Part shown: in pieces, positions 1 through 5,754 of the stretch
How positions within the stretch are numbered: position 1 is the first letter of the stretch
Layout: each line of letters begins with the position of its first letter
Assembly (NCBI GenBank): GCA_913776795.1
Contig: CAJYRH010000546.1
Coordinates: 1-6,833 of the forward strand
Reading direction: 5' to 3'
Length of the DNA: 6,833 nucleotides
From: an uncultured Pseudorhodoferax sp.
GTDB lineage: Bacteria; Pseudomonadota; Gammaproteobacteria; Burkholderiales; Burkholderiaceae
Notes under the pieces: model-generated
The model's input: the letters and a program-made list of their open reading frames with translations, nothing else
Databases searched by the model: none
Told to the model about the DNA's origin: nothing
Position numbers and translations under genes: made by a program

Positions 1-1916
1 ACGTAGATCGTCTCGCCGGGCTGCAGCTGGCTGCGCTGGGCCAGGGCTTCCTCGAAGCTCTGGGCCGTGTAGCAGCCGTGCAGCCATTCGGCGAACAGCG
101 CGCGCTGGGATGCATCGCCCAGGCGCAGCAGGTCGGCCAGGCGTGGCAGCTTGCCGGCTTCCTGCGCGGCCGGTTCTGCGGGCGGGCTGTAGAAGGCCAG
201 CTTGGCCGGCGGGCCGTCGGCGCCCTGCTGGCCCAGAAAGCCCTTGACGCTGTCCAGCCGCGAGATCTCCAGCGCGCCCAGGCGCTCGCGCAGCGCGGCC
301 TCCAGCGCGTTCTCCCAACCCTGCTCGATGTGGATGCGGCTCCAGATGCCCTGCAGGCCATCCAGGCCGTGGCGGGCCAGCCAGGGCGCAAGCTTGCCGT
401 CGGTGCGCACCTTCTCCTGCAGCGCCTTGAGCGCCTCGGCGCGGGCCGACAGGTCGGCCTCGCGCGCCGATTCGGTGTTGACGGTCTGCTGGCGCGTGCG
501 CCGCTCCTCGTCCAGCTGCGGCACGCTGTCCTGCAGTTTCTGCAGCCGCGCGTCGGCGATGCCGGCAGTCTCCTGCGCCTCTTCGAGCTGCGCCTGCAGC
601 TGGGCCAGGCGCGCCTCGTCGGGCACGGCCAGCGCGCGCTGGTCGGTCACGAGGCGGTCGCGCCGCTGGTTCAGCTGGCGCGACTGCTCCTCGATGCTGC
701 GCTGCTCGGCGGCCAGCACCTGGATCTGCTGCTGCACCTGGCCCACGCTCGTGCGCTGCTCGTTGGCGCGGGCCTGGGCCTGGCCCAGCGCGTCCTCCAG
801 CTCGGGCAGGCGCATGGCCTGCTCCTCGACCTGGGCGGCCAGCAGTTCGGCGGCCTCCTCGGCCTGCTCGCCCTGGCCTGACAGCGTCTCGATCTCGGCC
901 TCGGCATCCTCGCGGCGCGTGCCCCACTGGCCGATCTGCTCCTTGAGCGTGGCCAGGCGTTGCTCCACGCGCTGGCGGCCCTCGATCACGAAGCGGATCT
1001 CGCTTTCGAGCTTGCCGACCTCGGCACTGGCCTCGTAGAGCTTGCCCTGGGCCTGGTTCACGAGGTCGCCGGCCGCGTAGTGGGCCTGGCGCACGGTTTC
1101 GAGTTCGGCCTCGATGTGGCGCAGGTCGGCCACGCGGGCCTCCAGCGCGGTCTGGGCGTTGGCCACCTCGGCCAGGATGCGGGCCTGGTCGGCCTCGCTG
1201 TCGGCGCGCTTCAGGAACCACAGCTGGTGCTGCTTGAGCGTGGCGCTGGCCTGCAGCGCGTGGTAGCGCTGTGCCACCTCGGCCTGCTTCTCCAGCTTCT
1301 CGAGGTTGGCGTTGAGCTCGCGCAGGATGTCTTCGACGCGGGTCAGGTTCTCGCGCGTGTCGGACAGCCGGTTCTCGGTCTCGCGCCGACGCTCCTTGTA
1401 CTTGGAGACCCCGGCCGCCTCTTCCAGGAACAGACGCAGCTCCTCGGGCTTGGACTCGATGATGCGGCTGATCGTGCCCTGGCCGATGATGGCGTAAGCG
1501 CGCGGCCCCAAGCCCGTGCCCAGGAACACGTCCTGCACGTCGCGCCGGCGCACGGGCTGGTTGTTGATGTAGTAGCTGCTGGTGCCGTCGCGCGTGAGCA
1601 CGCGCTTGACCGCGATCTCGGTGAACTGCGACCACTGTCCGCCGGCGCGGTGGTCGGCGTTGTCGAACACGAGTTCCACGCTGGCGCGGCTGGCGGGCTT
1701 GCGCGAGGTCGTGCCGTTGAAGATCACGTCCTGCATGGATTCGCCGCGCAGCTCGCTGGCCTTGCTCTCGCCCAGCACCCAGCGCACCGCGTCCATGATG
1801 TTGGACTTGCCGCAGCCGTTCGGCCCGACCACGCCCACCAGTTGACCCGGCAGCAGGAAGTTCGTGGGCTCGACGAAGGACTTGAAGCCGGCCAGCTTGA
1901 TGGAATTGAGGCGCAA
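1..1916 (-). CDS. smc: Chromosome segregation protein SMC, N-terminal part (3' end beyond window)
   Basis: SMC is the ATPase core of the bacterial condensin that, with ScpA and ScpB, compacts and separates sister chromosomes. The 638 visible codons begin with a typical SMC head: LAGFKSF at residues 8-14, Walker A GPNGCGKS at 31-38, and the Q-loop region GQGTISRIIE at 145-154 followed by RLFLEEAAGVSKYKERR. A long Glu/Gln/Ala-rich coiled coil runs from about 175 to 505. The hinge begins near 515 (GLDGLQGIW, then ALRERLGALEI) and is still in progress at the window edge. Full-length homologues have roughly 1,150-1,200 residues, so about half the gene is present, including neither the second coiled coil nor the ABC signature and Walker B motifs. 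I chose the TTG at 1914-1916 because it gives the family N-terminus (M)RLNSIKLAGF and no ATG or GTG lies in frame just upstream. There is no clear Shine-Dalgarno sequence before it. The frame is intact throughout. Confidence 0.96.
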   Translation of the reverse strand, partial: MRLNSIKLAGFKSFVEPTNFLLPGQLVGVVGPNGCGKSNIMDAVRWVLGESKASELRGESMQDVIFNGTTSRKPASRASVELVFDNADHRAGGQWSQFTEIAVKRVLTRDGTSSYYINNQPVRRRDVQDVFLGTGLGPRAYAIIGQGTISRIIESKPEELRLFLEEAAGVSKYKERRRETENRLSDTRENLTRVEDILRELNANLEKLEKQAEVAQRYHALQASATLKQHQLWFLKRADSEADQARILAEVANAQTALEARVADLRHIEAELETVRQAHYAAGDLVNQAQGKLYEASAEVGKLESEIRFVIEGRQRVEQRLATLKEQIGQWGTRREDAEAEIETLSGQGEQAEEAAELLAAQVEEQAMRLPELEDALGQAQARANEQRTSVGQVQQQIQVLAAEQRSIEEQSRQLNQRRDRLVTDQRALAVPDEARLAQLQAQLEEAQETAGIADARLQKLQDSVPQLDEERRTRQQTVNTESAREADLSARAEALKALQEKVRTDGKLAPWLARHGLDGLQGIWSRIHIEQGWENALEAALRERLGALEISRLDSVKGFLGQQGADGPPAKLAFYSPPAEPAAQEAGKLPRLADLLRLGDASQRALFAEWLHGCYTAQSFEEALAQRSQLQPGETIY

Positions 1917-1934
1917 GGGAAACTTGGTTGGAAC

Positions 1935-1947
1935 GAGGCGATGCCTC
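1935..1947 (-). other. Small hairpin in the smc leader
   Basis: GAGGC and GCCTC form a perfect 5-bp stem with a 3-base loop, about 18 bases upstream of the smc TTG start. The GAGG in the 5' arm is the only Shine-Dalgarno-like string nearby, but it is too far from the start to act directly. The hairpin could affect translation of a gene with a weak start, or it may be chance in GC-rich DNA. Confidence 0.25.
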
Positions 1948-2006
1948 TGAAGTGGTCCGGCTGCACCGGCTCCACACAGTCCGTCCACACGGTACGGCGG
2001 CGCAAA

Positions 2007-2012
2007 ATTTTA
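2007..2012 (-). promoter_or_regulatory. Possible -10 element for smc
   Basis: TAAAAT on the minus strand sits in the only AT-rich patch of the 195-bp spacer between the PEP-CTERM gene and smc, about 90 bases upstream of the smc start. It lies beyond the stem-loop at 2063-2090, so smc would need its own promoter here. No convincing -35 box is found at the right distance, so the call is weak. Confidence 0.2.
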
Positions 2013-2062
2013 TCTGAGCCGCCTGGGCGACCACCCCGCGCTGCCCACGCTCAGAAACGGCA

Positions 2063-2090
2063 ATGCCCGGCAAGTCGCCTTGCCGGGCAT
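2063..2090 (-). terminator. Stem-loop terminator after the PEP-CTERM gene
   Basis: A perfect 12-bp inverted repeat, ATGCCCGGCAAG and CTTGCCGGGCAT, closes a TCGC tetraloop 22 bases past the stop codon of the PEP-CTERM gene. On the minus strand it is followed by TGCCGTTTCTGA, which has only a short T run, so termination may be imperfect or the stem may mainly protect the mRNA 3' end. The plus-strand side has no T run. It separates the PEP-CTERM transcript from smc. Confidence 0.65.
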
Positions 2091-2111
2091 CCAGGCGGTG
2101 CGCCGCGTTGC

Positions 2112-2834
2112 TTACTTGGAGAGCTTGCGTCGTCCGGCTGCCATGCCGACCAAGCCCAGACCGATCAGCGCCAGCGATGCCGGCTCGGGCACTTCGGACG
2201 CCTTGGTCCTGCTGGTGAAGGTGCCTGAACCGAATGCGTTCGTCGGGCTCACGATCGTCGTGAACACAGTGCCGAAGGTGAAGTCGGCGCCGTCGACCAT
2301 GGCGTTGGTGTCGAAGTAGCTGGCTGCCAGGCCACCCACCACGTCCAGTTGGCCACCGCCGAACATGGAGCGCACCGTACCGTTACGTGTCACGATCGTG
2401 CCGTCGAGCGAACTGCCGTCGATCTCGTGGCCAACCATTTCCAGCCACAGCGCCGAGGTGGAATCCGCATAGTTCACCGTCACGTTGACCCAACCACCGG
2501 CGTAGCTTGGGAAGAAGCTGGCCGTGGCGTTGGCCGTGGGCAGGGTGCCGCTGAAGAGCTGGAAGCCGCCAAAGCTGAAAGTCAGCGTACAGCCGGTGCA
2601 AAAGTTCGTGTTGTCGTTGATGCCGGAGATGGTGCCGGTACCGCTCAACACGCCCTGCGCATCGATGGTCTGGTGGACCGAGGCTGTGTTGCCGGAGAAA
2701 TCAAGGGCGAAACCGTTGACGTCCACCGCGGCCGTGTCCCATGTCACACCGCCGACGTTGACGACCGCAGCCTGGGACAGAGCGGCGACAGCCGCGAGTG
2801 CGGCACTGGCGATGGCCTTCTTGAGCACGTTCAT
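2112..2834 (-). CDS. PEP-CTERM sorting domain-containing secreted protein
   Basis: This is a 240-residue exported protein. It has a Sec signal peptide at residues 1-22 (KK at 5-6, an Ala-rich hydrophobic core, probable cleavage after SQA). The mature body from about 24 to 213 is rich in Gly, Thr, Ser and Asn, as in a secreted beta-rich protein. The C-terminal sorting tag is complete: VPEPAS at 215-220, a hydrophobic segment at about 221-233, then RRK at 235-237. PEP-CTERM tags are recognised by exosortases (EpsH/Xrt family) and are found in exopolysaccharide- and floc-forming Gram-negative bacteria. No exosortase gene is in the window. The only two cysteines are C79 and C82 (FCTGC). The body matches no named function I know. 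The ATG is supported by GAGGAAA at 2838-2844, well spaced before it. The gene stands alone, between a sigma-54-like promoter and a stem-loop. Identity as a PEP-CTERM protein is firm, but its role is unknown. Confidence 0.93.
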   Translation of the reverse strand: MNVLKKAIASAALAAVAALSQAAVVNVGGVTWDTAAVDVNGFALDFSGNTASVHQTIDAQGVLSGTGTISGINDNTNFCTGCTLTFSFGGFQLFSGTLPTANATASFFPSYAGGWVNVTVNYADSTSALWLEMVGHEIDGSSLDGTIVTRNGTVRSMFGGGQLDVVGGLAASYFDTNAMVDGADFTFGTVFTTIVSPTNAFGSGTFTSRTKASEVPEPASLALIGLGLVGMAAGRRKLSK

Positions 2835-2888
2835 ATGTTTCCTCGCATGTTGTGGAGATCAGCATCTGCTGCCGGTCTGCACGTAGGA

Positions 2889-2905
2889 AGCACATTTAAT
2901 GCCAA
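2889..2905 (-). promoter_or_regulatory. Sigma-54 (RpoN) -24/-12 promoter for the PEP-CTERM gene
   Basis: Reading the minus strand from 2905, the sequence is TTGGCATTAAATGTGCT. It has the invariant GG (2903-2902) and GC (2891-2890) separated by exactly 10 bases, as the sigma-54 consensus TGGCAC-N5-TTGC requires. The -24 block TGGCAT matches 5 of 6 and the -12 block GTGCT matches 4 of 5 of TTGCW. Transcription would begin near 2878, giving a leader of about 44 bases. PEP-CTERM genes in floc-forming betaproteobacteria are known to depend on RpoN and the PrsK/PrsR two-component pair, which fits this position. No comparably good sigma-70 promoter was found here. Confidence 0.68.
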
Positions 2906-2939
2906 CAATTTGCAACAATTTAAGTTGTTGAAATTGCTG
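2903..2939. repeat. AT-rich imperfect dyad with a tandem CAACAATTT repeat
   Basis: CAACAATTT occurs twice in direct orientation (2903-2911 and 2913-2921), ten bases apart, which is one helical turn. The same stretch pairs with its right half: CAATTT (2906-2911) with AAATTG (2931-2936), and CAAC (2913-2916) with GTTG (2924-2927), around a 7-base AATTTAA centre. It abuts and slightly overlaps the -24 element of the sigma-54-like promoter. It could be a protein-binding site (an activator, or an IHF/H-NS-type protein). It could also be simple AT-rich promoter DNA. Confidence 0.4.
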
Positions 2940-2976
2940 AGAAATAGCTCAATCGCGCCCGCTTAATGTTAGTTTG

Positions 2977-3014
2977 TGTAAGTTTTGGTGACAGTTGTGT
3001 GTGAAATACTTCAC
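2977..3014. promoter_or_regulatory. Candidate upstream activator sites for the PEP-CTERM promoter
   Basis: Two short dyads lie about 100-136 bases upstream of the predicted sigma-54 start, the usual place for enhancer-binding-protein sites. They are TGTAA-N7-TGACA (2977-2993, 4 of 5 symmetric) and GTGAA-ATAC-TTCAC (3001-3014, perfect 5-bp arms). A PrsR-type activator would be the natural candidate. The second dyad also lies just past the stop of the FAD oxidoreductase gene and could instead be a weak 3' hairpin. No T run follows it on the minus strand, so I see no clear terminator for that gene. Confidence 0.3.
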
Positions 3015-3046
3015 GTCGTCCCGTCATCGTCCAGGAGACGGCGCGT

Positions 3047-4639
3047 TCAGCGATACCGCCCTGGCGACAGGATGCCATTGGGATCCAGGCAATCGTGCAG
3101 GCGCGCGTGGAAGGCGCGTGCTGTGTCCTGCAAACCGACCACCGTCTGCATGCCGCCAATGCCCACGCGGTACGGAAAGTAGCCCGCTGCGCGCCCAGTC
3201 TGGACGAGTTCGGCATAGCAGGCTTTGGCGGCAGCCACGGCCTGCGGGTCGTCGCGCTTGAAGACGATGGGGACGGTGCTGTCCACCAGCTTGTCGCTGA
3301 GCGTGGTGAAGGTGATGAGCGGCTCGATGCCGTGCCGCGCCGTGACCTCGTGCACCATGTTCACATAGGCCCGCATGGTGGAAGGCCGCATGGGCACCAG
3401 CGGCGCATACCAGATCAGGCCGCTGCCGTCGCGCGCCGGATCGCGGAACCGGCCTTTGGGCGGATTCGGATTGCGCCAGTAGGCCAGCGGCAGCGCCGTC
3501 TCGTTGGGACGGCCCGCCACCAATTCCAGCGAAAGAGCCAATGTCTGTGCCGTGCTGCCGATGCGCTCGCCCAGGCCGCCTGGCAGCCGCGCCGCGGCCC
3601 GCGCCAGTGTCTTGGCCGTGGCCGGCGTCAGGAAGATGAGCCGGCTGGCGATGCCGGACAGCGCGCGCTTGATTTCCTTTTGAGCGGCCGCCACCACGCC
3701 CCTTGTGCCGTACAGCGTACCGAAGCCGGTCCATGGGAAGAGCTGGTACTGGCTGCCGAGCTCGGAGATCACGTCGGCGGGTATCAGCCCGTTCACGAGC
3801 CGGTCTTCGGGGTAAGGCGCCGACATGGCCAGCGTGCGGTGCTGGTTCATGAGATTGATCGCGCCCACCGTACCGGGGAGCTTGGAGAGCACGTTGCGAA
3901 TCGCGGCCGCGGCCGCCTCCAGCAGGCTGTCGTCCTTGAGGCTGAACAGGCAGACCTTGACGCACTCGGGCCGCTTGGCCAACACGATGCTCATCCTGGT
4001 GACGATGCCGAAGGCGCTTTGCGTAAAGAGCCCCACCGAGTACGGGCCGATGCCGTATTTGAACAAGCGTGCGATCTCCTCGCCCCCCGCTTCATGCATG
4101 GCCGTGCGGTAGATCGAGCCGTCGGCGAGCACCACCTCCACATCGGTCACGGCCGCGAAGTGGTCGGTGATGGGCGTCACGCCATAGCCGCGCTCGAGCG
4201 CGTTGGACAGCAGGCTGCAGGTCGGACCAGCGCCCGTGACTGGTACCAGGAAGGGATGTTGCCCGGCGTCGAGGAAGTCCGAGAGCATGCCCTGGGTCAC
4301 GCCTGGCTCCACGGTGACGACACCGAACTCTGCATCGAAGTGCAGGATCTTCTGCAGGCCGCCCAGGTCGATGAGAACGCTGCCGTTGCCAGGCGGTAGC
4401 GCTGTCCCGTAGCCCCAGTTGTGTCCGGTGCTGATGGGGTGGACGGGCACCTTATGCTGCTGCGCGACGCGCATCACTTCGGGCAGGAGGCTGCTGTCGA
4501 GGATGCGCAGGGCGGCCGGGATCGCGCGTTCGTTCGCGGCTGTGTCAGCGCCATACGCAGCTTGTGCCTGTCCCGCATCCAGCACCTGCTCCGAGCCCAG
4601 AAGCCTTTTCCATGCCTCGACCGCTGCGTCGATGTCCAT
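3047..4639 (-). CDS. FAD-dependent oxidoreductase, vanillyl-alcohol oxidase / p-cresol methylhydroxylase type
   Basis: This 530-residue protein belongs to the VAO/PCMH flavoprotein superfamily, whose members oxidise phenolic or other alcohol/alkyl substrates using tightly or covalently bound FAD. The FAD-binding domain spans about 45-225. It includes the pyrophosphate-binding loop HPISTGHNWGYG at 67-78, VTVEPGVTQGML at 108-119, the family block NALERGYGVTPITDHF at 146-161, and SAFGIVTRMSI at 208-217. A substrate-binding/cap domain fills about 226-515. The C-terminus LDPNGILSPGR at 518-528 is the standard VAO-family ending. His73 occupies the loop position that carries the covalent flavin His in many other VAO-superfamily enzymes. 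There is no signal peptide or membrane segment, so it is probably cytoplasmic. The ATG follows GGAG with six bases between. The gene lies 95 bp after lysR on the same strand. No cytochrome c subunit, as in p-cresol methylhydroxylase, is adjacent. The substrate cannot be told from sequence. The fold call is firm, the reaction is not. Confidence 0.88.
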   Translation of the reverse strand: MDIDAAVEAWKRLLGSEQVLDAGQAQAAYGADTAANERAIPAALRILDSSLLPEVMRVAQQHKVPVHPISTGHNWGYGTALPPGNGSVLIDLGGLQKILHFDAEFGVVTVEPGVTQGMLSDFLDAGQHPFLVPVTGAGPTCSLLSNALERGYGVTPITDHFAAVTDVEVVLADGSIYRTAMHEAGGEEIARLFKYGIGPYSVGLFTQSAFGIVTRMSIVLAKRPECVKVCLFSLKDDSLLEAAAAAIRNVLSKLPGTVGAINLMNQHRTLAMSAPYPEDRLVNGLIPADVISELGSQYQLFPWTGFGTLYGTRGVVAAAQKEIKRALSGIASRLIFLTPATAKTLARAAARLPGGLGERIGSTAQTLALSLELVAGRPNETALPLAYWRNPNPPKGRFRDPARDGSGLIWYAPLVPMRPSTMRAYVNMVHEVTARHGIEPLITFTTLSDKLVDSTVPIVFKRDDPQAVAAAKACYAELVQTGRAAGYFPYRVGIGGMQTVVGLQDTARAFHARLHDCLDPNGILSPGRYR

Positions 4640-4734
4640 CGTTCACTCCAGCAACATGAATCGACACATGTTAAGCAGCTTTATTGATTGAAGCGCATCA
4701 CGGCAGGCGTTCAAACGACAGAACTAGAGCGCAA
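4640..4734. other. Spacer between lysR and the FAD oxidoreductase gene, with an AACATG/CATGTT dyad
   Basis: AACATG (4653-4658) and CATGTT (4667-4672) form a perfect 6-bp inverted repeat separated by eight bases, just upstream of the oxidoreductase's ribosome-binding site. This could be a small operator or a leader hairpin. The minus strand also holds TTGAAC, but no well-spaced -10 box follows it. No terminator is visible after lysR, so read-through from lysR into the oxidoreductase gene is possible. Confidence 0.3.
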
Positions 4735-5625
4735 TCAGACCAGTGGTTGCAACCTGCGATCCATTTGCACAGCTGAGCGCAACAAATTCCACACAGCCTG
4801 GATTCGCGCCACCGAGCGGTTCTCTTTGGGCATGGAAATCCAGAAGGTGCGCACGAAGCGCGCCTCGTCCGGCAGCACCGGGCACAGCCGCGCGTCGCCG
4901 TCTGCCAGGAAGGCCGGCAGCACGCCGATGCCCGCCCCGTGGGCCACGGCCTGGTGCTGGGCCAGCACGCTGGTGCTGCGCAGCGCATAGCGTTGCGGGC
5001 GGCACAGCTCGGCCAGGTAGCGCAGCTCCTTGCTGAACAGCAGGTCGTCGATGTAGCCGATGAAGCTGTGCTGCGGCAGGTCGTCGCGGCTGCGGATGGG
5101 CGGGTGCTGGGCCAGGTAGTCCGGCGCGGCGTAGAGCCGCAGCACGTAGTCGCACAGGCGCGCGGCTACCGCGTTGCCGCGCACCGGCCGCTCCAGCGAG
5201 ACCACGATGTCGGCCTCGCGCTGCGACAGGTTCACGTTGCGCGGCAGCGGCAGCAGGTCCACCACGAGCTGCGGGTGCGCCTGCGCGAAGCGCGCCAGCA
5301 CGGGTGCCAGCACCACGGTGCCGAAGCCCTCGGTCGCGCCCACGCGCACCACGCCCGAGAGTTCGCCGTCGCGCGCCGGCGTCGTGCCCAGCACCGCGAG
5401 GCTGGCCGCCTCCATGGCCTCCACCTGGGGCAGCAGGCGCCGGCCGGCTTCGCTGACCAGGTACTCGCCGCCCGAGCGCGTGAACAGCGGCGCGCCCACG
5501 GCCTGCTCCAGTGCCCGGATGCGTCGCGACACCGTGGTGTGCTGCACGTCCAGCCGGCGCGCGGCCGCGCTGAGCTTGCGCGTGCGCGCCAGTTCGAGGA
5601 AATAGCGCAGATGGTCCCAGTCCAT
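4735..5625 (-). CDS. LysR-family transcriptional regulator
   Basis: This 296-residue protein has the standard LysR architecture. An N-terminal winged helix-turn-helix begins MDWDHLRYFLELA, with the HTH core at about 17-36 (KLSAAARRLDVQHTTVSRRI), then RALEQAVGAPLFTR at 37-50. A linker helix runs to about 88. The effector-binding domain spans about 91-290 (GVVRVGATEGFG at 91-102, ADIVVSLERP at 138-147, GAGIGVLPAFL at 230-240). The reading frame stays open far upstream, through DNA antisense to mmsA, but the ATG at 5623-5625 gives the exact family N-terminus, so I placed the start there. It has no strong Shine-Dalgarno sequence. The gene diverges from mmsA across 129 bp, the usual layout for a LysR protein that controls its neighbour and itself. 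The effector is unknown. A metabolite of valine or propionate-type catabolism is a reasonable guess. Confidence 0.95.
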   Translation of the reverse strand: MDWDHLRYFLELARTRKLSAAARRLDVQHTTVSRRIRALEQAVGAPLFTRSGGEYLVSEAGRRLLPQVEAMEAASLAVLGTTPARDGELSGVVRVGATEGFGTVVLAPVLARFAQAHPQLVVDLLPLPRNVNLSQREADIVVSLERPVRGNAVAARLCDYVLRLYAAPDYLAQHPPIRSRDDLPQHSFIGYIDDLLFSKELRYLAELCRPQRYALRSTSVLAQHQAVAHGAGIGVLPAFLADGDARLCPVLPDEARFVRTFWISMPKENRSVARIQAVWNLLRSAVQMDRRLQPLV

Positions 5626-5754
5626 GGGCCGCGAGTATTGTGCAAATTTGCAGATCAGGACAGCCTGATTTGCTATTGCAGATCGAAATTTGCACAGGTA
5701 GCATGGCCGGCGCTCTTCAGACCGACACCCGAACCGATACCAGGAGACCAGTCC
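5626..5754. promoter_or_regulatory. Divergent lysR/mmsA control region with repeated operator half-sites
   Basis: TGTGCAAATTT (5639-5649) recurs inverted as AAATTTGCACA (5686-5696), with 36 bases between the arms. The first copy extends into a perfect 12-bp palindrome, TGCAAATTTGCA (5641-5652). TTGCAGATC occurs twice in direct orientation (5648-5656 and 5676-5684), 28 bases apart. A further inverted repeat, ATCAGG-ACAG-CCTGAT (5654-5669), lies between them. LysR proteins typically bind dyads with a T-N11-A core at a recognition site and an activation site in such gaps, so these are likely sites for the adjacent regulator. TAGCAT at 5699-5704 is a possible mmsA -10 box. The mmsA ribosome-binding site AGGAGA is at 5742-5747. 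Confidence 0.7.

Noticed and set aside
2063..2090. The 12-bp perfect inverted repeat considered as a mobile-element end or a repeated extragenic palindrome.
   Set aside because: It occurs once, has no target duplication or transposase nearby, and its position just after a stop codon fits a terminator better.
78..2228. Long plus-strand open frames (78-881, 202-1038, 960-2228) opposite smc.
   Set aside because: They are antisense to a clear SMC reading frame, have a biased Leu/Gly/Ala/Arg/Ser composition typical of GC-rich shadow frames, and show no recognisable domain.
2860..2871. CAGCA-TC-TGCTG dyad in the PEP-CTERM gene leader.
   Set aside because: The loop is only two bases and the arms are short. 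It could be chance, and no binding or RNA role is supported.
2349..2966. A plus-strand frame opposite the PEP-CTERM gene.
   Set aside because: The opposite strand has a signal peptide, a complete PEP-CTERM tag, a ribosome-binding site and a promoter. This frame has none of these.
3024..4399. Open frames at 3095-4399 on the plus strand and 3024-3965 on the minus strand.
   Set aside because: Both overlap the FAD oxidoreductase in other frames. Their translations are Arg/His/Gly-rich without motifs, while the oxidoreductase frame holds many conserved blocks.
4724..5704. A 326-residue minus-strand frame overlapping lysR.
   Set aside because: It is Ala/Arg/Gly-rich low-complexity text in a different frame from the well-supported LysR protein.
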